Shown here: in pieces, positions 39,401-51,309 of the stretch
How positions within the stretch are numbered: the first letter of the stretch is position 1
How the letters are laid out: each line of letters starts with the position of its first letter
NCBI GenBank assembly: GCA_947179485.1
Contig: OX359249.1
Location: 38,488,250-38,552,249 of the forward strand
Source of the DNA: Allacma fusca
Taxonomy: Eukaryota; Arthropoda; Collembola; Symphypleona; Sminthuridae
Direction of reading: 5' to 3'
Length of the DNA stretch: 64,000 bases
The notes under the pieces: generated by a model
Databases searched by the model: none
What the model was told of the DNA's origin: nothing
The model's input: the letters and a program-made list of their open reading frames with translations, nothing else
Position numbers and translations under genes: made by a program

Positions 39401-42400
39401 TTATTGAGTCTTGAGTCATGATCTTTCCTTTTGTCTATACTTGAGACAGGCTTGCTTAGCATATATTAGACTTGGCCAATCCCAAGCTCAATGTCATATG
39501 ATACAGTATCAGAGGAAAATCTGCTTAATACAGAAAAAAAGGAATAAAAAGTAGAAATCCCATTATGTAAATGCATTTCTTTTGCAAAGTGCAATGCAGT
39601 ACTCAGGGTCTGTCGATTCTGAGCTTCTCATCCGTAAAATTGTAATTATAATAATATCTGGGTTTAAAACTGCGGAGGGAGAACGAGCGTCATTGATGGC
39701 AAAAGATAACTCAACAAGATGTATTAATCATTGTGTCGGCTAAGCTTGAGTCGAATTAATAAGCGATTACAGCATTTTCCCATTAAAAGTTGTCGGAAGG
39801 AGTTTTCAGGGAAGAATCTTGAAAAGTAGTATAATTTCTTTATGTGTACTTACTAACATTGAAGGCACTGTTTTTCCTGACATGTAATTAATCATTTCAT
39901 CTTTGTGCCTTTATATTTGCGGTGATGGAACAAAAATTATTATTAGTCATTAGGATTTAGAAGGATGTGCTGCGAATGGAACATGATTTTACTAGCTGAG
40001 TGTTTTAGGGATAATACTTTAATATCACCAGCAAAAAAGGAAACGATGGGCGACAAAACAAAAACAAGACATAAGATTTTGTGTACTGTCTGATTCAATG
40101 GTCACGCTGTTACATTGTAAATATGGACGGATACTTACATAAAATAATTCCAGATGTACATACGTTTGTTTTATTATCCTTTCAAACTGGAGCGTGTAAA
40201 AAACCAATCTGTTAGGTACTGACGCCCTTCTTGGTAGCACGTTTTTCATTGCATGTAAGTTATTTCCATGTTTTTGTGACCATCGTTTTCGTGCTTTTAG
40301 TTTTGACAGAAACAGATACCGAAAGGAATAAAAAATGCTTTGGGGCAAAAAAACAAAGACATAAATCCCTTGATTGAAAATTAGAAGTATGAGCTTCTAA
40401 AAAACATACGTATCTTCGTAAAACATAGTTTCTTCAATTTTCACAATAGTACCTTAGAAATCGTCGTAAACGTGAAGTTACAAGGTATAAAATCTTTGAT
40501 TACCATCAAGCAGCTCGGAGGTCGTGTATGGTTCATTTTAAAATTTCAAGTAGGAATAAAGAGTCAAGTAAAACAAAGTATTCTGTGATCAGTTTATCTT
40601 ACTTACATGGTACTGTAATGTAGCCCTTCATTGTATGCAAAAATAGAGGCTATCAATGCAAAGCTGGATGTAAATTTTTTGTCTAGCTTCTGCATCTCAA
40701 AGTGTGGGCAAAATTTTCAAAATTGGAAATTCTGGAGCTGAAATTCGCACTAAATAACCAACCCACATGTTGTCTGTCTGCACATAACGACGTGACGTCA
40801 AAACTGAATAGCTTTAAAAGGTCAAAACTGCATCGTTTCATTGCGTGAGTACGAGCACAAACATGAAATGTATGCGTAGGTATGTAGCCTTCATATTATT
40901 TTTCACTTGTCAAAGTTCAAGGAATTGTTTAAAAAATCACTAAGCAAAATCGCAGTACTCTTCTATTTCATTTTTATTACATGAGCAAGAGAAACTTTAA
41001 GGTTGTTTAAGCACATTTTCACTAGAATGTAGTTCGTGCATTTATTGTTAGGTCGGAAAATTACTACTTTGTCCAGGATCTGACCTTTTAAAGTAATTTT
41101 TTAAGCAAAATATTATTAATTACCAGCACGCAATTCTGAAATGATCATCTAGCAGTTTTTCTCACAACCGGAGGTTAAAAATCAAAAAACTCTGAAAATC
41201 TCACCTTTCAAAATGTAGTATAAATAAGGACCGGTAATACAATCTTTGACAGGTTACCTCATGTGTATTTAAATAATTTTTGGGATGATTTAACGCTTTC
41301 AGAATTAGGATAATAAATCTACTTTGAATTTATTTTAAAATGAGGGTGACACATGGAAAAAAACAAGAAACAATTCATTGAAATGGTACAAAAAAATAAT
41401 TAAGACTGAAGCAGTTCAGTCTAGCTACAAGCTGCAAAAGAAGATATTCAATCACAATAGCCCACTTGGTTCTAATGTGAATATATGTATTTGTCAGACA
41501 ATTAGCAGTGCAACTCAAGGCTCTTTACTACGCTATTTTCAATTACTCAGGCTCATCCTGTGGCGTAGCTATGCGGTGAAACTCAATGAGCCCCACGACT
41601 AAATTACGTCAAAAGTCAGATATTTGTAGCATATGATTTATTTAAAGAAAAAGGCCATTGAAATCAATCAAATCAACCTGCCTCAATTGAAACACAGAAT
41701 TAAAGAAAATTTAGGTGAAAGGCTCAAGAGTTTCCACAAAACAGTTTGTGTATTCGTGGATCATTAAGTTGATAGATCTAATAATTGGTTGCAAGTTCAA
41801 GTCATAAATATGAAATGAATGAGACAAAATCATGTTTGAGGTTGCATTGTGGGTCTTTCGTATACAGTGGACAAGACTAAGCCTCGTAGACAAGTTTTTA
41901 CTGTTATTCTTGCTCCTTCGCAAATGTTTTTCCATACTTACTTAGAAAACCCACTGCACTGAAAGAGTAGGGAAGGGTTGTACAACTCAGGTCCGTTGTT
42001 TCCCATATGTGTGCTAATACCATCCGTAGTGAAGACAAGAACACATCTCTTATATGCATACCTACTTAAACTGCGAGCAGTGATGCAGATAACAGTAGAA
42101 GTAATGAACCAGTCTTTCCAATCAGTTATCAAGTACACTTTCTTGAAATGAATCTCACAGACGTGTTCATCAAGCAAGTGCAACGTTATAGTTTAACAGG
42201 GCACTCTGTGAACAGTGCAAACATTTATGTTCTACACGCTACAAGCATGGATATGATACGAGTTACCCCAAAGTACTAAATAACACTGGCGAATTATGCC
42301 TGTAATACTGTAAGTATAGCTCTGCAGGGGAATTTTTGTAAATTTTTTTTTCTGGGTGATATGTACGTCCGTGTTTGTCGTGAGCATAGCCAGTTTCGTA

Positions 42401-43364
42401 GGAGGTTGAAGGTGAAATGCGTCTAGAGACAAAAGAACAATTGGCTATGTGTTTGCATGCATCTATCCGCCCGTCTTCAAGTAGCAGACTATTTACCGTA
42501 ACAAATAATATGCCATGTCAATAACACCGGATCAAAATAAAGATACATTTTCTCAGACTGTAGAGTGTATAGTCAGTCATAAGTAAGCAACTATTGTAAA
42601 TTCCCATGTAACTTCACATACAGTCCCTTGTAATTTTTGCACCTCCATCATGTCTTGTTTAACTTACGACGAAATAGCTTTTGGGTGTATGGTACGCTAC
42701 GGAGCAAGTTGTGGTATTATGTAACCCTTAATACAATATGGGGGATTAGTGGATTAGACACGAATTGAAGCACTAAACGGGAATCTCAGCACTGTCCTCT
42801 CTGCTCCACGAGCTGGGGCACTGAGTACGGCAGATAATCGACACCTGCTAATGAAAAATTATTCGATAGTGGGACAAGAAGTGCATAGACAACTTAAACC
42901 AAGCTAAATACCCAAGAGTCAGTTTGGTCTGCTTCTGGTCTGACAGTGCCAACAGGCAAGTTGACACCAGGGAACGAAATTTTAACCGCCCACCGATCAG
43001 GCTAATCCTGAATTGACGTTTATTCCGTGGATGAGTTTCTTCAAGACAACTAGGCCAGTTCATTGTACATGATATGATGATAAATCTGAAATTCGACTAG
43101 TTTTCCGTTTTCTGCTTTAGTTGCTCAAAGAACATGGGATCAGGCAGGTGTGAGGAGCTGCAATTGTGATTAAGAGTGCGAAATACCGCTGGGACACTGT
43201 GGACTCTCTGCTTGACCAAGTCTAGGGCGAGTGACAGTGACTTTGTGACACAGTTGGAGTTTTTATTAAATCATTTTCATTACTCCTGAGACTTATTACG
43301 AAAACCATTTGAGGACGACAATTTAAGATTACGCTCAGTAATTAATCAACTTAATTTTGACAAG
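36452..43364. other. Intergenic stretch between divergent genes B and C
   Basis: It should contain the promoters of gene B (minus) and gene C (plus), but no core promoter element can be called with confidence. Open frames such as 37153-37464 (-) and 37864-38172 (+) show no family resemblance and no splice context. No repeat element is evident. Confidence 0.5.
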
Positions 43365-45535
43365 ATGAGTATATTTTATCATGTGGTGGCCACACTCCTA
43401 ATTTTAGCTGAGTACCTTCCCTGGCTAGTACTAACAGCATCAGTAGTCAGCATCAACAAATGCCCTGGAAGTTCTTTGGGAAATAGATTGTACGTCCCAG
43501 CTTCTGCTGTCAACTCGCTGGAGCGCGTTACATTCAGGTAAGCCAAGTAAAAAAACAACTAGCCCCAGTCGTTCCTCCTCCAGCTGGTTAATACCTGACC
43601 CAACATAAGTTGTTTAATGGCAGTACTCATTTTGACATCAACATGCGTTTGACTTTTTATCAACATTTGGGATAATATATTCAAAACACTTCCATGAGGT
43701 CAGCCAGTTTTATGGAAATGTGTACTTATACTTACTTTTGGATACGTCAGAAAGATATTGTTAGGGTGTGCGTTTTATTTACTTTGCAAAGTTCTACATC
43801 CTCGGGTCTAGACATTCCTATCATTAAGTTTATGCACACACTTACATACATACAGAAAGTACTATACAGTAACTACTGATCTTTGGAGTCTTATTATTGT
43901 TAGAACTTGACACGTTCACAGTTGATATGTTTTAGCTTGAGCTCTACCGAACCCCCTTTTTTTATTTACATTACAATGGATACAATGACCAAATAATGAC
44001 TTTACTGCTGTTACTTCTTGGGCACAGAAAAGAATTCGCTCATATGTAGATACACCATAAGATGCTTTCAAATAGCAAACACAAGCACTTTACATTTATT
44101 TTCATACAAGTGGCCGCCCTTGAAAATATTTTCAGTCTATTTTTTTAAACCTATTACTCATGATTTTTTGTTTGCTCAGAGATAAGTAAACATGTTTACT
44201 ATATTAATAGCTGCATATATTTGCAGTTGTGATCAGATCATAAAACATGTGCTTACAAGTGATTTGCAATTTTTTTTTCACGTTGGTGTCGATTTGATGT
44301 CTATTGAAAGACTTCTTTCAAGTAATGAGTTTAGCAAAGGGTGCAGCAATCTACACAGCAATCAATTTTACTACAACTATAGATAGTAGTTAGGAATTGC
44401 TTTGTTGTAATTTGTAATTACACGGTCTCTTACGATAACAATTATCGAATGATAACCTTTCCAATGATGTAGCGACATGTTGGGGAAATCGAATTTCTTT
44501 TTTCTAACAGATCGTAAGGAGATAAAAACTGTGTATGACTCTTCAAAGAAGCAATAGTAATAAAAACAATTGTTCATTTTACAGGTTACGGAATGAGTTT
44601 AAAGCGTGTAAAAATGAATTACACTTTGCTTCAGAACTGCGTGCTGATACTAGTTTAAAATCAAATGACACTATAGGAGAGATTGGACTTAAAACCATTG
44701 ATATGTCATACTTTACAACGGATGGTTTGCTACGCCATGGAAGTGACTATTATTACCCGGAGGAGTATTGTATTAGTTCGTGAGTTATTGATTCATTTTA
44801 TTTTATGACAATGGTTATAGTAATTCCAAATTCCAACTATCCCTTTGTGTGCCGTGACCTGAAAAAAATAATGTTAATGCAATTTCACACCTTCTAGCTT
44901 TTCCGGTGGTAATGTGAAAGCAACAGTTTGTAAGCCTTTGTGCAAACGGAATCGCCCTTGCATTCGGAAGTGTTGTCCAATAGGAGAAGTAATGGACATG
45001 GAGAGTGCGGGTTGCAAGCCCGCTGGAGGAAAGCTATGGTCACCAGTTCTCTACACCAATGAGACACACAACCTCAGTGATGAGGAGAGAGAAAAAATTA
45101 GACCACATTTCATTAATTTACCACCAAGTTGTAAATACTCCAATGGTTCTGCGTCAGAGGAATACTCATCAATTCCTTTGAGACCATTACGAGTGAATGA
45201 GTACCAATTGGAAACAATTCCGTGAGTCTCCTCAGTATTAATTTTTTGTTTTGCTGGAGCATTTATGGTAACTCATTTGCACATGTTTTATTAATGTTTT
45301 GTTAACCATGACATGGAAAAAATGATACTTTTTAAACAGCATGAGGCTGCTCAAGGACGGAAGCCTAATTTATTATGCGATTACGGACAAGTGGGAGACA
45401 ATTCCAAAGGACCTCTTCTGCATTGATGGAATGCAAAACTTTGGTGAAGTCAAATCTTACACAGGATTACCGAGTGACCAGATTGTCTTCTCATGTGTGG
45501 ACTACTACACAGCCAACGTAATACGACAGACTTAA
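43365..45535 (+). CDS. Methuselah-like ectodomain-only protein (gene C), predicted secreted
   Basis: Exons 43365-43537, 44585-44779, 44898-45221, 45340-45535 join in phase to 888 nt (295 aa). Residues 1 to about 28 form a signal peptide (YHVVATLLILAEYLPWLVL). The ectodomain is intact: SINKCPG, a KAC segment, EEYCISS, VCKPLC, PCIRKCC, SCKYSNG, RLLKDGSLIYY, LFCIDG, and a last conserved Cys in VFSCVDYY. Ten residues later the frame ends at TAA (45533-45535). AATAAA follows at 45554-45559, so the mRNA can end here. Introns and phases match gene A exons 1-4, and A and C are the closest pair. No seven-helix exons are visible downstream to 49.6 kb. A donor-like GTAATA sits at 45518, exactly where gene A leaves exon 4, so C probably arose by loss of splicing into the 7TM part. 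It is likely a soluble binder or decoy. Cell-surface attachment by an unseen exon remains possible. Confidence 0.85.
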
Positions 45536-45553
45536 CTCTTTGACATTCAGAGA

Positions 45554-45559
45554 AATAAA
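45554..45559 (+). terminator. Poly(A) signal AATAAA of gene C
   Basis: A canonical AATAAA lies 18 nt after the stop codon of gene C. It supports the end of the transcript at the ectodomain rather than splicing onward. Confidence 0.6.
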
Positions 45560-45846
45560 GGTGCACGGGATATAACAGCATTTAATGATGAATATCGTTT
45601 TTCCAAAAACGCTGGTGTACTTACTAAGTAGCTTGTCATGAGATGCTTGATTGCATGCATGCAAATGTATTCCAGTGTAGTGGGGCAATGTAACCAATTA
45701 GGTAGTTCCTTTTTCAAAGCTACCTTATAGTCATTCGAAATTAAACCAGTAACTAACATTGTGGTAAGCAAGTACATACATACATCAAGATCATTGGAAA
45801 TCGTAGGCTTCATTCAATGCAGTTATACCGGTTTGCATCTACTCAC

Positions 45847-46039
45847 ATGACAAGTTATCGTGCGTCCAAAACAGTTTTTGTTTGTGAAAGCATAAATGTT
45901 TGACTTTGTTGTAGCAACGCAGGTAATTTAACCAACGGTAATGATTTTCCGGGTCTATCACGGTATTGGATTTTCTGCGCTTCCTTTCTTCGGATAATGG
46001 AACGATTCCGTGACTACAGCCTCCTCCTCTTTCAAATCC
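45847..46039 (-). CDS. Possible unidentified internal exon (minus strand)
   Basis: A 193-nt stretch is open between a good acceptor (TTTTTTATTGGTTGTAG, just before 46039) and a strong donor (CAT then GTGAGT, just after 45847). One frame reads a polar, basic peptide containing GGGCSHGIVPLS, RKRRKSN and YRWLNYLRCYNK. I do not recognise it and see no partner exons, so this may be chance. Confidence 0.15.
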
Positions 46040-49000
46040 CTACAACCAATAAAAAAGACATTGTGTGCCAACTAAAGTAGGAATAAACTCATTAAGTTTG
46101 CAAAATACCAATTTGTTATTAGTATTTAATATGTTGAGAAATAGAAATATACATCGCTTTGTTCAATAAGATTTTATTGTGTTAATGTTCACTACATAAA
46201 CTCAAGCGAGGCATTAGTGTTTGCATCTTTAGAACTTTTCGGTGCATTTTGTTGAATATTTGTTTGGTATTATGATTATTTATAAAAGGCAATTATGTTG
46301 CTTACTTGTTGTATTTTTTTTACTGGGAAGGGGCCAAATTTACGGTGCAAGTACACAGTTAATTTGAAAACTAGTGTTAGCCATTTAAGCAAATAAATTC
46401 GTAAATAATATGGTTCGTCTGATTGTGAGAATATTTATTACGAAACTTTCATCATTTGCACCAATAATGAAATTTAACTTCGTACTACACTCGATGTTTT
46501 CTCTGAGAATGCGAGACTAGAAAATTAGTTGAGCAGGAAATCTAATGAAGCGTGATTCCTAGCCGTTTTCAAATATAGAATCCTTAAGAACAATCTGAAA
46601 TTGTTTCAAAAAGGCCAAGGTGTTGGATTTTGGATTTTTACAAGTCTTTTAGGTACATATTTATGTTGATAAAATGAGCGATGAATTATTGCAAACCAAA
46701 GGGAATATTAAAGTTCAATGATGTAAAATTAAGTATTATATACAACATATTATCATTACGTATTTTATAACATGAAATTACACAAATATCTAAATTTGCA
46801 CTGATTTAAGCAAATTAGAGAAACACTAAAGATTTCAAAGATAGTTGATTTTTTTGCCATAAAAATAATGCAATTTCATGTTGACGGCCATTTTTAAGCC
46901 TGAGTGTTACTGAATTAATTCTGAACTAATTTTTACAAGAAAATGAGGTCCATCAAAAAAATCAATACATCGCGAACTCACATATCAAAGCTCAAGTTCA
47001 CGACGCTTATTACAATTTAACTGCTGCCATATTAGGGATACATTCATAATCTATCTGGTAATAATGGTATGTTACACACCTTTGATAAAAGAAAGTTAAA
47101 ATCACAATAAAGACGATTCTAAATATGATCTAAATTGTAATCAAAGTCAGTAAAGCTGTACTCTACCAATCAATTTTCATTTTGTACTCACACTGAATAA
47201 CCAGTAATGCGGAAGCATTTTGTCGCATGCATTTAATTTATTATTTACCACAATGACAGCTAGATTAGCTTGGTAATAATTAAACTAATGTAAAATAATA
47301 TAATAAAATTATTCTTGTTTCACCCAAAGAAATCATTGCTATAAGTAAAGGTGCTGGCCGTTGTACAGAGAAGTGACTACCCCGCTTTCCTCAAATGTTC
47401 GTGTGCTGCCGCAACAAATTAATGATAATAATTATTGTTACCATGTCGGTTCGTTCAATTGTGTTACTGTATCATCAGAATCCGGCATTGTAGAACCGAA
47501 ACTATTTTAATATCCGCGTCCGCCACGAGATATTTTTGCATTACCGAATTTTCAAAATGGATACAAAAGGAAAGCTTATAAGAGTAAAGTCTGAATTTTT
47601 TCCTTGAATACAATTTAGATAAATATTCCAAAACCAGAGCATCATTATTTTATTTCCCACTTTTAAAACCAACGCGTACGCACTGTTGATATCTTTTAAG
47701 ATTGGGTTTCGGTCTTTCGGTATTGTATTTTATATTTTACTAGCACGCAGGCCATCAACCAAGGTAGATGGGAAATCTTGGGTTGCAATGATTTGTAAAT
47801 CACGAAAACATTCGGCACTAAGTCTTAGTTGTTTATTATTGGCTGAAGACATTAATTATTTTCCGATTAAAGTTTAACTTATAAAGTAATTTTCTGCTTT
47901 CATTACATTTGGGTAAAGATTCAGACGGTCTTACATTTCTGTGGTTGTATATTTCATCTAAACTTTCCTGGTCTTCTCTGCTATTAAATAGTGCAGCGTC
48001 ACAGAATTTGTAAATGTACTTGTAGATGTATTTACGGCTTTTAACCCATGCGCATATTTCAACATAGATATGATAAGACAAGGATTAATAAGAGAGATCC
48101 TCGCCTATTATCAAACCGTATCATTTCCCACTTTCTTCCTTGCGAAGAAATGCCTGCCGTTGTTGGGTTGTCGGAATTTCAGTATAATGTCAAAATACAG
48201 AAACATTTGTGTGTAAGTTTGAGAGTAATCCCTGTGTTACTTGGACTTGAGAATGAGACTGATAAAAGTAGAAATTCAGGAAATATGAGAAAATTCTTCC
48301 CCTAAAATTAGCGTCTTTTTCTGGAAATGTGATTGATAGAACCCGAATGGCATGACAAAAACTACCAATCAGGTAAGAGGTCAAAATTAAAGGTTAGGCC
48401 AAAATGGAAATTTGTACATTTTTAAAGAAATAGGTATTAAACGATCCAACTCATTTGCATTCCAATAGGGCTAATATGATAACATTAAACCACAAACTTT
48501 TCTCTTTAGACTGGCCTCAACACTCCTTTGCAAAGAAAACGGACGTATTTCACATCCGCCATTAAGTATCCACAAATGATAGAACATATATGTATATAGT
48601 TTTAGCTTCCAAATGGAGTTGGAATGATTTATAATTTCAGGGCAATAATAATAATAACAATAAGCAGCCGTTTTTTATTTTATCCCAAAACTATTTTAAA
48701 ATACTGTAGTAACTTTGGTTTTGAAAGGCACATCTCGGTCGATATTACCTCAATGAAAAGGTATTTCATTGCTCGACAAGTTTAAGTTATGTCAGCCAAA
48801 ATTTCGAAAACGTAGTCAAATTCTTGGCGGGGTATTCAAACTTGTTTGTTAAACCAAATTGTTATTCCTTTTTTTGTCAAGAAGGAAGCATCTAAAACTT
48901 GGTCCTGCTCCCTAGAACAAATTATCTTTTGATGAAGTTGTTGATTTAAAAAAAATCAAATTCCTGTTTATTGGTGTTCAAAATTTCGAAAAAGCACTTT

Positions 49001-49673
49001 TGTGGCCAATGTGAAATTCGAAAAACTGCAATACATTCAACATTTTGACCTGAATGTCGCATCTCGCCCAATAATACATCATTAAAAAGCTGCAAATCCC
49101 AAAATCGTTTTAGCCCGAATTCGGGAAAGGTATTCAAATTTAACTACATTTTCACCAAAAGTTCGCCATTTTTTGACTCGAAGAAATTCTCTGATACTTG
49201 TGGTTAGTTAGAGAAGAAGAAATTAAATTACAAAACAACAAAAATCGAAAATTTCATATCATAGTTAAATTTTGGCGGAGTATTCAAAAACCAGGGGGTT
49301 TATACTTTTGGTTGGGATTTTTACTTTTGTGGGCATTATAATTTTTTTGGAATATTTATTTCAGTTGGGATTATAATATGTTTGTTACGAGTGGTCTTAT
49401 TTGTATTATATTTGGTATGAGATTTTTATTCAGATCAAAACTTTATTGGGACTATATATTATAAGATTCGATGATGGGTCAGCGTAGCTCAACAGCAATA
49501 GTAATAATGGTAATAAAGATAAGGACTTAATAAGCGTAGATAGGGTAGATCACTTTGTGAAATTCCAAAAGAGTAGGTGTATTTCGTCTAACGTGGTGAA
49601 TGACCAAAACTAGACTGGTTCTTTTTATTTTAAGTTCCCATCCTCCATTCATTTTAGGCAGTATTCCCAACTG
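46040..49673. other. AT-rich intergenic stretch with a degenerate duplication
   Basis: No gene or 7TM exon is visible. At about 48720-49290 similar phrases recur two or three times (CATCTCG followed by an AATACCT/AATACATCA-type segment, then GGTATTCAAA and TTTGTCAAGAAG or TTTTGACTCGAAG), which suggests an old tandem duplication with a unit of roughly 260-300 bp. At about 49285-49440 short T/G-rich phrases (TTGGGATT, TATACTTTTG) repeat loosely. Confidence 0.4.
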
Positions 49674-49830
49674 GGACGTAAAAACAGCATCTGGTTGCTC
49701 GAGTGGTAGCTCCAACTTATAATATCTCTCCTCTGCACTGGAGTGATAAACTTGCTTGCTTGGTAAAGTGCAGAGGAGAGATATTATGTTGGAGCTACCA
49801 CTCGAGCAACCAGATGCTGTTTTTACGTCC
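49674..49830. repeat. Near-perfect inverted duplication, 64-66-nt arms, short spacer
   Basis: The left arm 49674-49739 (GGACGTAAAAACAGCATC ... CTCTGCACT) and right arm 49767-49830 are reverse complements except for a 2-nt indel within the ACTTATAATATC part. They are separated by 27 nt. The near identity means the event is recent. It looks like a template-switch type inverted duplication or the hairpin tip of a mobile element. Confidence 0.9.
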
Positions 49831-50380
49831 TAGTGTATTCTCATTATTATCTAGTAATGAATTCATCTTAAGATTATTGGTAAAATCTAAAATAATAAGA
49901 TATAGAAGTTTTGTTTCCTTTTTTTGGACGGAAGGTTCGGATTCTGTATCTAACGCTACATTTCTCCATCTAAGAGTGGCGACTTGATACTTTACGAGTT
50001 GGGTTAATGTGGATGATAGGCGTTCTGATGGCGATTCTACATGTCCTCCATTGGATAGTCTCAACTTTTGTCGTATTATTTTATCTCGTCGGGCCTTTCC
50101 TCGGTGGTTACGTCTGATTAGTTTTGGTGTAATTATTGAAGTTGTTGGGTGTGGTGGGTTTTTAATGTTGGATTGAGTTGGGGGTTTGATGGTGTTTGTA
50201 GAAAATAATTGTCTTACGACCTTTTGATTGATTGGTTTGGTGTGTTCTTTCCAATATGTATTATAATAAGTTTATTTGCGGGCCCAGTTGTTCGTGTATT
50301 GTTTTTGATTCTGATGAGGTAATGAAAGTAGATGGTTGGTTGTAGATGTAGTTTGTGGGTTTGGTGTTGGCGTAATTGCT
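49795..50380 (-). other. Uncharacterised decayed coding-like stretch, possibly transposon-derived
   Basis: The minus strand has an 89-codon open frame (50064-49795) with phrases RLSNGGHVESPSERL and KYQVATLRWRNVALD. It is preceded by a basic, Pro-rich stretch (RRNHRGKARRDKIIRQK) readable upstream of its first Met. The plus strand here is strikingly G/T-rich (50110-50380). It lies between an inverted duplication and LINE DNA, so a transposon origin is likely, but I do not recognise the family. Confidence 0.25.
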
Positions 50381-50479
50381 TCAAAGGATGTTTGATTTTA
50401 GCGAAATTGGTGATAAATATTCTGTAGTAAGAGCATATTTATACGATTGAACACTACTGGCTGTTGAGAACAACAACAA

Positions 50480-51240
50480 ATCGAATATGACAAAACAATG
50501 GGAGAAACACTTCGAAAACCTGAACCTCAATGTTGAATTCAGCCAAATCAATAAAGAATACCTAGAGAAATCTGCTAGGGAGCTGTACAGAAGAATAGAC
50601 CTAGAGTCCATCAATTCATGTAAGAGACATGCAACTCTTTGCTAGCGAGGACTACAGAATACTAAAGACACATAAAATGAGAGAACCCTTCTACGAAATG
50701 AAACATAGTTGGGCCATGATCAAATTTATACAAAACCTACGACTGAATTTACCCTGAATCAGTGTCAGAAATAGAATATTCAACCTTAAATCCATGTACT
50801 GTAAATGGAAAAGAAATCAGGAGAAACAGGAAATTAGCTGTAAATGCAGAAATGGAGATGAAGACACGTACCACATTATGTTTGAATGCAAAATATATGA
50901 AGACCTCAGAAGTAAATATATACCACAAGAACTCTTAGAACGAGCTACTAAAAAAAGCTTTATAACAGACATATTCCAACGCACGAACCCGGACACAATG
51001 CATTGTCTATACTGGTGCCATGCGCTAGACAGAAGAAGCTAATAAAGCAACACACACTAACAGCGGCCTGTTTCAGGAAATGAGTCCCCCTTTACCTGCA
51101 AAATCACAAGGGCTATACAACCAATAGAATAAATACATGATGGGCAAAGGCCAAACTAGAAAGTAAACTGTAATACTGATACCTAATTAACTAAATGACA
51201 AATGTAATGAAATCTGAACACATACTATTTACAATTTTTA
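50480..51240 (+). mobile_element. LINE (non-LTR retrotransposon) 3' fragment
   Basis: Decayed coding sequence ends in an open frame at 50794-51042 that contains CKCRNGDEDTYHIMFEC. This Cys/His motif of the C-x-C...H-x4-C type is typical of the region after the reverse transcriptase in Jockey/I/R1-type LINEs. Upstream, phrases such as EKHFENLNLNVEFSQINKEY are readable in the plus strand, interrupted by stops and frame changes. The 3' UTR probably runs to about 51180-51240. The 5' part with endonuclease and RT core is missing. Confidence 0.65.
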
Positions 51241-51309
51241 CCTTTATATATTTACACGTTAAACACGATGTCACTATAATTTCAACTTTATATTTTATTT
51301 TTTAGTACC

